Source: Oscillospiraceae bacterium (GTDB lineage Bacteria; Bacillota; Clostridia; Oscillospirales; Ruminococcaceae). From it: a stretch of DNA of 8,100 nt. The translations under genes were made by a program, and so were the position numbers. The notes below the pieces were generated by a model. The model did not search any database. It worked only from the letters and a program-made list of their open reading frames with translations, and was not told the origin of the DNA. The stretch covers positions 1-8,100 of the forward strand of contig JAIEDJ010000340.1 in NCBI GenBank assembly GCA_029068025.1, written 5' to 3'. This document shows positions 1-7,868 of the stretch, one piece after another (the stretch's first letter is position 1; each line of letters begins with the position of its first letter).

Positions 1-1668
1 GCTGCTAACGGTACATACCAGAACGAAGTTGACCGTGACGCTGTTCAGCTCGAGTTCAACCAGCTCAACGACGAACTTAACCAGATTGCTGATACCGACT
101 TCAACGGTGTTGCAATGCTCAACGGCGGCCAGATGGCTGACGGCAGACTCGCTGTAAACGGCAAGTTTGACTATGTAAACGGTCCTGTAGCTGCTACTAA
201 GCTCGGCAAGAGCGACGTAAGCATTCTCGGCACCAGCAAGTGGGACGACAAGAATACTACTGCAGGCAAGTCTCTCGCTACAAGCACTGACGGAACAACC
301 GCTGCAGTTGGCGTTTCCAAGGCTGACGAGGCTTGGGCAAACCTGAACGCTACCTGGACCAGAACTCCGGGTAAAGACGGCACCTCCGGTCCCGACTCCG
401 TTGACGTAACCTTCAAGTATGACGCTGCTTCCAATACTTGGACCGCTATCGACGCTACCAACGGCGCTAACAAGAACATGATATTCACCAAGTCCACCGA
501 GAACGGCGGTTTCGATATCGCTATCGCCGGCGCTTCCGGCACAGCGGCTACCGAATATGCTGCTGCTGACTCTGTTGCGAATGTAGTTCTTGACACCACC
601 AAGCTGACCACCGGTGACACCATCACCATTACCTTCAACAACCCCGCAGCGGGCATCGACGCTCCCACCAATGGTGACAGCGCTCTTGTTGAAAGCGCAA
701 GCAGCCTTACCGTAGGCTCCAGCACTGACGCTGTGACCGAGGAGATGGCGAACAATCTTACTGTTACCGTTAATGCTACAAACGTAACCGACCCCAAGAT
801 GACCGATCAGTTCAACAAGCTGGTTGAAAAGCTGAACAGCGCTACCGTTGAGATCAGCTACAAGGCTGACGCAGCTACCGACTCCGGCGATATGAAGATC
901 TCGTTCGGTTCCGACGAAGTTTACACATATGTAGACGGCGGCAACAAGGTTAGCATCGACGGCGTTGATTACACCTTCGAGTTCGAAGCTGACAAAAATG
1001 AGCTCAACATCAAGGACGCTACAGATAATGTGCTTATCACTATTAAGGGCGCAGATCAGGGCGATACCAGCACAAATAAGGATGGTTCCGCAGGCGTTCT
1101 GACGTTCAACATTGCGATCGAAGCAAGCAAGTATGACAAGGCTGCTAAGCCCACCATCGAGGTTGCTAAGACCGGTTCCGTTTCCAAGGCTAACAGCAAC
1201 AACGCTGCTAACGCTCCTCTGACCTACACCGACCACCTCGTTCTTCAGACCGGTGCTAGAACCAAGGATTCCGTTGACTTCACTATGGAGTACTCCACTC
1301 AGGGTATGGGCGACCTCAAGGCTAACCTCAACATCTCCAGCCGCGCTGACGGTCTGAACACCGCAGGTCTGTCCCTGAACACTCAGGAGTCCGCTAACTA
1401 CGCTATCGACAGAATCGATAACGCAATCAACAAGGTATCTATGGTTCGTGCAACCTTCGGTGCTACTCAGAACCGTCTCGAGCACAAGATCGACAACCTG
1501 ACCACCACTGCGGAGAACATCCAGGAAGCAGAGTCCGCTATCCGCGACACCGATATGGCTTCCGAGATGATGAACTACACCAAGTTCAACATCCTGCAGC
1601 AGGCTGCTCAGTCCATGCTCGCTCAGGCAAATCAGCAGCCGCAGTCCATCCTGCAGCTCCTCGGCTAA
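1..1668 (+). CDS. fliC: Flagellin, 5'-truncated by the window edge (555 C-terminal residues)
   Basis: Flagellin is the secreted subunit that polymerises into the flagellar filament. Frame 1 is open from the first base, and the first visible codons read AANGTY followed by a helical stretch ending in FNGVAMLNGG (fragment residues 1-43). This is the conserved N-terminal D1 segment that normally sits about 100 residues into the protein. ATG 115 is therefore internal, and the full protein is probably near 650 residues, longer than many flagellins. The conserved C-terminal D1/D0 part runs from about fragment residue 413 to 555. It includes LQTGARTKDSVDFTMEY, NTQESANYAIDRIDNAIN, RATFGATQNRLEH and the end QSILQLLG, the region that binds the chaperone FliS and packs in the filament core. 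The roughly 370 residues between are a variable D2/D3 domain rich in Thr, Ser, Ala, Asp, Asn and Gly. No cysteine is visible. Codon use is strongly biased (GCT, AAC, GAC, CTC), as expected for a very highly expressed gene. The symbol is generic; hag or flaA would serve equally. Confidence 0.96.
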   Translation, partial: AANGTYQNEVDRDAVQLEFNQLNDELNQIADTDFNGVAMLNGGQMADGRLAVNGKFDYVNGPVAATKLGKSDVSILGTSKWDDKNTTAGKSLATSTDGTTAAVGVSKADEAWANLNATWTRTPGKDGTSGPDSVDVTFKYDAASNTWTAIDATNGANKNMIFTKSTENGGFDIAIAGASGTAATEYAAADSVANVVLDTTKLTTGDTITITFNNPAAGIDAPTNGDSALVESASSLTVGSSTDAVTEEMANNLTVTVNATNVTDPKMTDQFNKLVEKLNSATVEISYKADAATDSGDMKISFGSDEVYTYVDGGNKVSIDGVDYTFEFEADKNELNIKDATDNVLITIKGADQGDTSTNKDGSAGVLTFNIAIEASKYDKAAKPTIEVAKTGSVSKANSNNAANAPLTYTDHLVLQTGARTKDSVDFTMEYSTQGMGDLKANLNISSRADGLNTAGLSLNTQESANYAIDRIDNAINKVSMVRATFGATQNRLEHKIDNLTTTAENIQEAESAIRDTDMASEMMNYTKFNILQQAAQSMLAQANQQPQSILQLLG

Positions 1669-1683
1669 TTTGCCAATTAACTT

Positions 1684-1707
1684 CATTAGCGGCTTGACCG
1701 CTGCATG
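1684..1707 (+). other. Small imperfect hairpin in the flagellin 3' UTR
   Basis: AGCGG (1688-1692) pairs with CCGCT (1698-1702) around a five-base loop. The stem can be extended by a T-G wobble (1687/1703) and, after a bulged C at 1704, by CAT (1684-1686) with ATG (1705-1707). No T-run follows, so it is not a terminator by itself. It may fold in the 3' untranslated RNA ahead of the real terminator and protect the flagellin message, or it may be chance. Low confidence in function. Confidence 0.3.
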
Positions 1708-1722
1708 ATAGTTTGACAATTG

Positions 1723-1751
1723 CGCCCTCTCCGCAAGGGGAGGGCGTTTTT
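1723..1751 (+). terminator. Rho-independent terminator after flagellin
   Basis: A 10-bp stem, CGCCCTCTCC (1723-1732) with GGGGAGGGCG (1737-1746), contains one T-G wobble and is closed by a GCAA (GNRA-type) tetraloop. Five Ts follow (1747-1751). This is a textbook intrinsic terminator placed 54 bases past the flagellin stop codon. It should end most flagellin transcripts and separate the abundant flagellin mRNA from the downstream glycosylation genes. Confidence 0.9.
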
Positions 1752-1784
1752 GTGAGACTATTATATTTTAAGGAGAGATAAATT

Positions 1785-3890
1785 ATGGTTTTGTCTATCG
1801 GAATGATCGTAAAAAATGAGGAAAAGTATCTTGAAAAGTGCCTTACCGCTCTTAAGCCGATATTGGAGAATGTTGACAGCGAGCTTATCATAGCGGACAC
1901 GGGTTCGACGGACAAAACGGTCGAGATCGCAAAAAAATTCACCGACAACGTATTTTATTTTGAATGGATAAGCGACTTTGCCGCCGCGCGCAACTCCACT
2001 CTGGAGCGCGCAAAGGGCGAGTGGTATATGTTTATCGACGCGGACGAGATAGCTAAGGATTGTTCCGATATCATTCACTTTTTCAATTCCGGCGAGTATA
2101 AAAAATACGGCTCGGCGGTATACGTGCAAAGGTCTTATACGGATTCGGCTCAGCCCGATCTGTTTCTGGATCTTAAAGCATACAGGCTCACGGCAATTAA
2201 AAACGGGGTAAAATTTGTAAAACCGATCCACGAAAATTTATCTCCGTTTCTAAACCCGTGCAAGGATCTTAAGCTGGTTGTGGATCACTACGGCTATGTT
2301 TTAAGCGATAACGGAGTTCCGAATGAATTCGCCAAAAACAAGTCCGAAAGAAATCTGAAAATTTTGAAGGATGAGCTTGCAGAGCAAGAGGCAAATGGGA
2401 ATATAAGTCATTCCATCTACAGCCAGATCGCCGATTGTTATCATATTATCGGCGAAAAGGAAACGGCGCTTGAATATCTGCGCAAAGGGATGGCTCTTGC
2501 CGATCCGGGATCCATAACAATCACAATGTACTATAACCGCATTCTGGCGTTATTGTGCGATCTGAACCGTCCGGTCGATACGATAGAGCTTTGCGATAAA
2601 TATTTCAGCAAGGAAAACGCCGCAAGGACAAAAACGCTTGCGACAGACTGTTATGTGTATTTTATCAGAGCGATATCGAGCTTTGCGCTGCATAATTTCG
2701 ACAGAGCAATATCGGACTTTATTTCCGGCTTTGATCTGTATGACAAATACATTAATAACAAGCTCTTTACAGAGGATCTGCTGGCAAACCCGTTCAGGGT
2801 TACAATACCGCTTATAAAATCCTGCTGTGAACTGTTTTATAACTGCTGCTATCAAACAGATAGATTTGATGAGGCGACGGAGACATTAAAGAAATTCCCC
2901 GTTGCGGATTGTATGTCCGACCGAAATTATATGCTGAGCCATCTTTTACTGCAAGCGGAAGTGATGGAGCATACGGACTTTTCTCCGCTTGCCGGATTGT
3001 ACAATAAACTCGACGACTACAATAAAAAGCAGCTTATCACCGTAATGCTCTGGCACTTGTTTAAAACGGACAAGCCCGAGTCGGCTGTCAGGAATCTGAA
3101 AAGCATTGCAAACGGCAGCAAGACCCTTGAGGACACAGTCGAAATATACCGTCACTTCTTCGTGAAAAAGGATCTGACCCTTGAGGCTGTCAAGGAGTTT
3201 ATTTCAAAGCACGGCGCACCGGGAAACGAAAATATCTGGTGTGTTATGCTGCTGTCAAGCTTTGACATAACGCCGTTTATCACTGCCGATAGCTTTGATC
3301 CCGAACAGTGTGTGCGCACGATATATAAATATTATAAAAACAGCCAAAGCACCGCGGAGCTTTTCGCGTATTATGATATCAACGCCATATCTCCCGAGGG
3401 TCTGGAAAGAGCCGCGGGGATATACGGCTGGGCTATGATCGGCGCTCAGCAGAACCAGGTCGACATTGTGCCGCTGTTTGAGAAATTCGGTATGATCGGG
3501 GCAAAATGGTTTGAGAATTTCTCCGAATCGGAAACTATCCCCGGAGATATCAAGGCGGCGCTGATAGTCAACGGTATCGTTTCCGCGCGAAAGAGCGGAA
3601 ACTACGCGCTGTGCGCAAGCGAAATGAACAGGCTGTCCTATGTTTGCCCGCCGTTTGCGCCGATCGTTTCGGAATACAACAAAACGATAAAGCAGGAGAT
3701 AGATTCGTCAAAACCCGCGCTTGATCCCGAATTCGCAAGACTGGCGGAACAGCTCAAGCAAAACGTTCGCGCCATGATCGGCGCGGGAAATATCGCCGAC
3801 GCGGCAGAGCTTATCGCGGAATATGAGAAGCTCTGCCCGAACGACCCCGAAACAAGCGTTCTTAAAAAGCAGATCGAAGCCGAAAAATAA
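1785..3890 (+). CDS. Family 2 glycosyltransferase with C-terminal TPR-like region
   Basis: This is a 701-residue cytoplasmic protein with no signal peptide or clear membrane segment. Residues 1 to about 180 form a GT-A fold glycosyltransferase of family 2: MIVKNEE (7-13), DTGSTDKT (38-45), FEWISDFAAARN (59-70), the metal/nucleotide-sugar DxD within FIDADE (D85, D87), and KPIHENL (146-152). These motifs mark the subgroup that includes WaaE-like and SunS-like enzymes, in which TPRs often follow the catalytic domain. A TPR-like helix pair lies at about 207-241 (YSQIADCYHIIGEKETALEY), with further helical, repeat-like sequence to the end, including a last TPR-like unit near 651-689. ATG 1785 is chosen because the family usually starts this close to its first motif and because AAGGAGAG lies at 1770-1777, 7 bases upstream. 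Directly after flagellin, it is a good candidate for the enzyme that adds the first sugar to flagellin Ser/Thr, with the TPRs perhaps holding the protein substrate. That role is inferred from position. Donor sugar unknown. Confidence 0.88.
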   Translation: MVLSIGMIVKNEEKYLEKCLTALKPILENVDSELIIADTGSTDKTVEIAKKFTDNVFYFEWISDFAAARNSTLERAKGEWYMFIDADEIAKDCSDIIHFFNSGEYKKYGSAVYVQRSYTDSAQPDLFLDLKAYRLTAIKNGVKFVKPIHENLSPFLNPCKDLKLVVDHYGYVLSDNGVPNEFAKNKSERNLKILKDELAEQEANGNISHSIYSQIADCYHIIGEKETALEYLRKGMALADPGSITITMYYNRILALLCDLNRPVDTIELCDKYFSKENAARTKTLATDCYVYFIRAISSFALHNFDRAISDFISGFDLYDKYINNKLFTEDLLANPFRVTIPLIKSCCELFYNCCYQTDRFDEATETLKKFPVADCMSDRNYMLSHLLLQAEVMEHTDFSPLAGLYNKLDDYNKKQLITVMLWHLFKTDKPESAVRNLKSIANGSKTLEDTVEIYRHFFVKKDLTLEAVKEFISKHGAPGNENIWCVMLLSSFDITPFITADSFDPEQCVRTIYKYYKNSQSTAELFAYYDINAISPEGLERAAGIYGWAMIGAQQNQVDIVPLFEKFGMIGAKWFENFSESETIPGDIKAALIVNGIVSARKSGNYALCASEMNRLSYVCPPFAPIVSEYNKTIKQEIDSSKPALDPEFARLAEQLKQNVRAMIGAGNIADAAELIAEYEKLCPNDPETSVLKKQIEAEK

Positions 3891-3906
3891 CAGATCGGAG
3901 TAGCCT

Positions 3907-5472
3907 ATGAAAGTTACGATCATTACGGTCGCGTGGAATTACAAGGATTATATCGCGAAGTGCATTGAAAGTGTGCTTAACCAGACCTTCACCGACATTG
4001 AGTATTTTATTCTGGATAACGGCAGCACCGACGGCACCAAGGAAATAATCGAAAAATATGCCGCCCGGGACAGCCGTATCAGAGTATACCGCCGCGAGGA
4101 GAATATACTCAGTGATTCCTTGTGGATCGACTTTCCGCTTGAGCAGGGAACGGGCAAGTACTTTATGGATCTTGACTGTGACGACTGGATAGATCCCGAC
4201 TGCATAGAGCGCCTTGTGCGCATAGCCGAAGCAGGTGATTTCGACATCACCGCAACGGGACATATCACGCACTACGAGGAGACTTCAAAGGAAGTAAAAA
4301 ACGAGATTTCTCAAAGAATGTGCATCGACAGAAAGCACTTTGCGGAATATTATCCGAATTATCACTTCTTTTTCCGCACTGTCTGGGCTAAGCTTGTAAA
4401 AACGGATATTGTGCGCGCCATGACGCAGGAGGAAAAAACAGTAGACATAGCATACGGCGGCGATACTTTATATTCGTTTATATGGCTGCGCAAAGCGAAG
4501 AATTTCTGCATTGACAATTCGGCGATGTACCATTATATCAAACACAAAGCCTCGGGATCAAATACGTATTACAGCTCTATGGTTAATGGCAACACGGTGT
4601 TGTATAATGACGCGGCGGATTTCCTTTCCGAATTCGGGGAGATAACTCCCGAGAACCGCGAGTTTATGTACCGCGTCTACGCAAACGGGATATCGGACGT
4701 TTCAGATCCCCTGTTTAAAACGGAAATGAGCACGGAAGAAAAGCTGAAAGCGTATTATGAGATACTCTGCTCTCCCGTCACAAAAGAGGCGTACAAGAAT
4801 TCCGATTCGGACGAAATAACAAGAAGCCGCTCCAAGCTGCTTACGGAAACGATATACTTCACGGCACAGCTGAACGCCCCGTTAAAGGAGTATGAGGAGA
4901 TCTTTTCTTATTATCTTCCCGTGTGCGGAAGAATGATATCGTATAAGACCGCCGGGCTTTTCCTGAAGGAAAAACCACTGACCGAAGCAGTGTTGAATGA
5001 CAACGGCGCTCTGGCGGCGGAAATGCTGCTGAAACTTCTTGCATCCGGATCATATGCAAAGCAGTTTGATCTGACCGGTATGCTGAACACGCTTTCCCAA
5101 AACAAGCAGTTGCTTTGCGGCATAGACGACAGCGCTTTTCTCGCGAAATACGGCAGCGTTTATCTGACGGTGTGGAACGGCGATCACGAACAGGCGCTTG
5201 ACGCTATGACCGATATATTGCTGAGCGGAGACCGGACAAACGAAACGTTTATGCAGATGTATCTTTCGCTTTCAGCAGTTTTGGAGCGTATTGACGAGTT
5301 CGTTTTCGGAAAAATAAAGCTTGCCGCTTTGTATTGTTTTGCACGCAGATATGGCGACTGCAAAGCCGTTCTGGACGACCTTGCGGATATGGGCGTTGAA
5401 GACAATGAGGATATAGCACACATTAAGGCGGATCCGGGATATGCGCACTTTGCCGCCGGACAGCCGCTGTAA
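3907..5472 (+). CDS. Family 2 glycosyltransferase with long C-terminal extension
   Basis: This is a 521-residue protein. Its first 230 or so residues are a classic GT-A family 2 domain: TIITVAWNYKDYIAKCIESV (4-23), LNQTF (24-28), DNGSTDGT (37-44), and the metal-binding motif DLDCDDW (88-94), equivalent to the usual DSDDW. A GGDTLYSF stretch (184-191) sits where the family normally has its GED/ED catalytic-base motif, with D186 the likely base. The remaining 290 residues show no motif I recognise. They are mostly predicted helical, with an alternating pattern near the C terminus (450-510) that could be degenerate TPR. ATG 3907 follows the previous gene after 16 bases, with GGAG at 3897-3900 as ribosome binding site, so the two are almost certainly co-transcribed. 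It probably adds a sugar to the flagellin glycan, or extends the residue placed by its neighbour. The donor cannot be read from sequence. Confidence 0.87.
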   Translation: MKVTIITVAWNYKDYIAKCIESVLNQTFTDIEYFILDNGSTDGTKEIIEKYAARDSRIRVYRREENILSDSLWIDFPLEQGTGKYFMDLDCDDWIDPDCIERLVRIAEAGDFDITATGHITHYEETSKEVKNEISQRMCIDRKHFAEYYPNYHFFFRTVWAKLVKTDIVRAMTQEEKTVDIAYGGDTLYSFIWLRKAKNFCIDNSAMYHYIKHKASGSNTYYSSMVNGNTVLYNDAADFLSEFGEITPENREFMYRVYANGISDVSDPLFKTEMSTEEKLKAYYEILCSPVTKEAYKNSDSDEITRSRSKLLTETIYFTAQLNAPLKEYEEIFSYYLPVCGRMISYKTAGLFLKEKPLTEAVLNDNGALAAEMLLKLLASGSYAKQFDLTGMLNTLSQNKQLLCGIDDSAFLAKYGSVYLTVWNGDHEQALDAMTDILLSGDRTNETFMQMYLSLSAVLERIDEFVFGKIKLAALYCFARRYGDCKAVLDDLADMGVEDNEDIAHIKADPGYAHFAAGQPL

Positions 5473-5489
5473 CAAGTTTATTCGTGTGT

Positions 5490-5494
5490 GGAGG
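5490..5494 (+). promoter_or_regulatory. Ribosome binding site deciding the aminotransferase start
   Basis: GGAGG lies 5 bases before ATG 5500. An upstream in-frame GTG at 5488 overlaps this element and has no comparable site of its own, so ATG 5500 is the likely start and the four extra codons are untranslated. Confidence 0.8.
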
Positions 5495-5499
5495 ATATT

Positions 5500-6603
5500 A
5501 TGGAACGACCTATTTATGTAACAAGATCCTCAATGCCTCCGTTTGAGGAATACTGCCGCGAGATCGCGGAGCTGTGGGACAGCCGTATGCTGTCAAACGA
5601 CGGCGTTAAGCACAAGCAGTTTGAACAGCAGCTCGAAGATTTTCTGGAAACGCCGCACATTCAGCTTTTTCCGAACGGTCACACAGCACTGGAGCTTGCG
5701 ATAAAGGCGCTTGGGCTGACCGGCGAGGTGATAACCACTCCATTCACGTTTGCGTCAACAACGCTGGCGATACTGCGCTGCGGACTGACCCCCGTGTTCT
5801 GCGACATTGAAGACAAGCATTATACGATGAACGCGGACAAGCTCAAAGCGCTGATAACCGACAAAACAAGCGCTATTATCCCCGTACACGTCTACGGGAA
5901 TATCTGCAATTACAAAAAGATCAAAGAGATCGCGGACAAGCACGGTCTTAAAGTGATATACGACGCGGCACACACCTTCGGCGAGAGCGTCGACGGCGTA
6001 AATGTGTCGAATCTCGGAGATATCTCCATGTTCAGTTTTCACGCGACAAAGGTTTTTCATACCATCGAGGGCGGCGCGCTGTCTTTTTCCGATAAGGCGC
6101 TGGACGGCAGGCTGTCCGCTCTGCGCAAATTTGGAATGAACGGCTCGGAGGACGCGGAGATAATCGGCACGAACGCCAAAATGACCGAGTTCGCCGCGGC
6201 GATGGGCATCTGCAATCTGCGCCATTTCGATGAATACATTCTCGGACGCGAGCAAGCCTTCAACAGATACCGCGAGCGTTTGTCCGACAAAAAGGGCATA
6301 GTTCTGTGTCCCGTTCAGGATAACGTCAAGCATAATTACGCGTATTTTCCTGTCGTATTTGAAAGAGAAACATTCGGAGCAGGCCGCGATGAGATCGCCG
6401 CGAAGCTTGCCGCCGAAAATATTTTCGCGAGAAAGTATTTCTATCCGCTGACATCGGAATTCACGGCAGTAAAGAAAATATGCCACCCGAACGAAACGCC
6501 CGTGGCAAGGCGCATTGCCGAGAACGTCCTGTCTTTGCCGCTGAACGCCGAGATGACGCCGGAAACGGTCGATACGATCTGCGACATAATTCTTTCGCGG
6601 TAA
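5500..6603 (+). CDS. DegT/DnrJ/EryC1/StrS-family PLP sugar aminotransferase, VioA-like
   Basis: This 367-residue protein has the usual length for the family. These enzymes transfer an amino group, usually from glutamate, to the keto group of a nucleotide-linked 4-keto- or 3-keto-6-deoxysugar. Visible hallmarks are FPNGHTALELAIKAL (57-71; cofactor phosphate site), EVITTPFTFASTTLAILRCG (76-95), PVHVYGN (128-134), VIYDAAHTFG (152-161; D155 should contact the pyridine nitrogen), and FSFHATKVFHTIEGGA (178-193; K184 is the expected PLP Schiff-base lysine). The N-terminal layout (VTRSSMPPFEEY) and overall motif spacing remind me most of VioA, which makes dTDP-4-amino-4,6-dideoxy-D-glucose (viosamine). 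C3 transaminases such as FdtB or QdtB, or a different C4 enzyme, remain possible. The catalytic residues look intact. It lies 27 bases after the second glycosyltransferase, in the same apparent operon. Family assignment is secure; substrate is inferred. Confidence 0.93.
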   Translation: MERPIYVTRSSMPPFEEYCREIAELWDSRMLSNDGVKHKQFEQQLEDFLETPHIQLFPNGHTALELAIKALGLTGEVITTPFTFASTTLAILRCGLTPVFCDIEDKHYTMNADKLKALITDKTSAIIPVHVYGNICNYKKIKEIADKHGLKVIYDAAHTFGESVDGVNVSNLGDISMFSFHATKVFHTIEGGALSFSDKALDGRLSALRKFGMNGSEDAEIIGTNAKMTEFAAAMGICNLRHFDEYILGREQAFNRYRERLSDKKGIVLCPVQDNVKHNYAYFPVVFERETFGAGRDEIAAKLAAENIFARKYFYPLTSEFTAVKKICHPNETPVARRIAENVLSLPLNAEMTPETVDTICDIILSR

Positions 6604-6639
6604 ACAAAAAATTGATTATACGGAAACGAGGTCTTTGTT

Positions 6640-7839
6640 ATGAAAAAGGTTCTTTTGCTGGGCGGCGCTCATTTTCAGATACCCGCTATAAAAAAGGTCA
6701 AGGAAATGGGACACTATGCGATAACCTGCGATTATCTGCCGAACAACCCCGGGCATAAATTCGCGGACGAATATCACAATGTAAGCACAACAGATAAGGA
6801 CGCCGTTCTCGAGCTTGCGAGAAAACTCAAGGTGGACGGTGTGGTTGGTTTCGCGAATGATTACTCTGCCGTAACTCAGGCTTATGTTTCGGAAAAGCTC
6901 GGACTCTGCTCAAATCCGTATGAGTCGATCGAGACGCTGACAAATAAAGACAAATTCAGAAAATTCCTCTCGGAAAACGGATTCTGCACGCCAAAGGCAA
7001 TGGGCTTTGACAATGCTGAGGAAGCAAAGGCGCATTTACATGAGTTTAAATTTCCCGTGTTGATAAAGCCGGCAGACGCTGCCGGAAGCAAGGGCGTATC
7101 GATCTTGAATGATCCGGCTGATTTATCGGTTCGGGTAGACCATGCGCTTCGTTATTCATTAAAAAAGAGATTTGTCATAGAGGAATATATTGAAAACGAC
7201 GGACCGCAGGTGGAAGTAGAGGCATTTTCTATCAACGGAAAACTTGCTTTCAGCTTTTTTATGGGAGAATTTTTTTGTTTCGAGGAAGACCACAAAATGG
7301 ATATTCTCGCAGAAAGCGCGCCTTCTGCAAGAGAACACGAGATCCGTGAAAAATTCAATGCGATACTCCAAAAAATATTTGATCTTTTAAATCTCCGCAC
7401 CGGTGTATACGATGTTGAAGCAAGAATAGATAAGTCTGTAAATATCTATCTTGTGGAGTTCAACGCGCGCAACGGCGGAAACTTGATCCATAAAATTGTC
7501 GAGTATTCTACCGGTGTGGACGAAGCAAAGTTTATAGTAAAAGCGGCTCTCGGCGAGGACTGCTCCTTTATTAAAGACGCGAAACCACAGGGATTTTGGT
7601 CAAATTATGTGATCAGAAGCTTCTCTGGCGGTAGATTAAAAGGATTTGTTATAGACAGCGCTTTTGAAAAGGAAAATCTTGTTGAATTTGAAACTCCGTT
7701 CAAGCCCGGAGATATAGTAGAGCCTTTCAGTAAGTCGCGCACACCGCTTAGCACAATGGTCGTTAAATTCGGTTCAATGGAGGAAATGCTCTATAAGATC
7801 GAACATATGGACAAGTTTATAAGAGCCGAATTTGAATGA
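6640..7839 (+). CDS. ATP-grasp carboxylate-amine ligase family protein
   Basis: This is a 399-residue cytoplasmic protein. Residues 1 to about 95 form a Rossmann-like preATP-grasp domain (KKVLLLGGAHFQIPAIKKVK). The ATP-grasp core follows: TNKDKFRKFLSENGFCTPK (101-119), FPVLIKPADAAGSKGV (138-153; the lysine and glycine-rich loop that hold ATP), VIEEYI (179-184), DVEARID (258-264), and the metal-binding LVEFNARNGGN (271-281; E273 and N275). A C-terminal domain of about 100 residues (roughly 300-399) resembles that of CarB/PurK-like and amino-acid ligase relatives. Such enzymes use ATP to activate a carboxylate as an acyl phosphate and join it to an amine or other nucleophile. Similar proteins are often labelled carbamoyl-phosphate synthase large-chain-like, but this one is far too short to be CarB. 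Start ATG 6640 has GAGGT at 6628-6632, 7 bases upstream. Given its aminotransferase neighbour, it may acylate an amino sugar with an amino acid. Its real substrates are unknown. Confidence 0.88.
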   Translation: MKKVLLLGGAHFQIPAIKKVKEMGHYAITCDYLPNNPGHKFADEYHNVSTTDKDAVLELARKLKVDGVVGFANDYSAVTQAYVSEKLGLCSNPYESIETLTNKDKFRKFLSENGFCTPKAMGFDNAEEAKAHLHEFKFPVLIKPADAAGSKGVSILNDPADLSVRVDHALRYSLKKRFVIEEYIENDGPQVEVEAFSINGKLAFSFFMGEFFCFEEDHKMDILAESAPSAREHEIREKFNAILQKIFDLLNLRTGVYDVEARIDKSVNIYLVEFNARNGGNLIHKIVEYSTGVDEAKFIVKAALGEDCSFIKDAKPQGFWSNYVIRSFSGGRLKGFVIDSAFEKENLVEFETPFKPGDIVEPFSKSRTPLSTMVVKFGSMEEMLYKIEHMDKFIRAEFE

Positions 7840-7856
7840 TATGATAATCTTATATT

Positions 7857-7862
7857 GGAGGT
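7857..7862 (+). promoter_or_regulatory. Ribosome binding site of the last, partial gene
   Basis: GGAGGT ends 6 bases before ATG 7869 in the 29-base gap after the ATP-grasp gene. It is a near-perfect Shine-Dalgarno sequence and fixes the start of the incomplete reading frame that runs off the window. Confidence 0.8.
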
Positions 7863-7868
7863 TTTTTG

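Noticed and set aside
115..117. ATG 115 as the flagellin start
   Set aside because: The frame is open to base 1 and the preceding residues are conserved flagellin D1 sequence, so this methionine is internal.
171..797. 208-codon open frame on the minus strand within the flagellin gene
   Set aside because: It lies antisense to the biased, highly expressed flagellin codons, which by themselves suppress stops on the other strand. Its translation is low-complexity (Val/Ser/Ala/Leu) and matches no family I recognise.
1713..1718. Perfect TTGACA, a possible -35 element, after flagellin
   Set aside because: No -10-like hexamer lies at the right distance, because that position falls inside the terminator hairpin.
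1759..1764. TATTAT as a -10 element for the first glycosyltransferase
   Set aside because: There is no -35 at 16-18 bases, and transcription from it would start at or within the ribosome binding site at 1770-1777.
5488..5499. GTG 5488 as start of the aminotransferase, adding four residues
   Set aside because: The GTG overlaps the GGAGG that best serves ATG 5500. Family members begin close to the ATG-encoded N terminus.
5755..6486. 243-codon open frame on the minus strand within the aminotransferase gene
   Set aside because: It is opposite a gene with intact family motifs and catalytic residues. The translation has no recognisable domain.
6480..6758. 92-codon + strand open frame spanning the aminotransferase/ATP-grasp junction
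   Set aside because: It overlaps the end of one well-supported gene and the start of the next in another frame. The product is Arg-rich and without motifs.
6640..7839. Carbamoyl-phosphate synthase large subunit
   Set aside because: There is only one ATP-grasp module, in 399 residues. CarB is over 1000 residues with two such modules, and no CarA or pyrimidine/arginine genes are adjacent.
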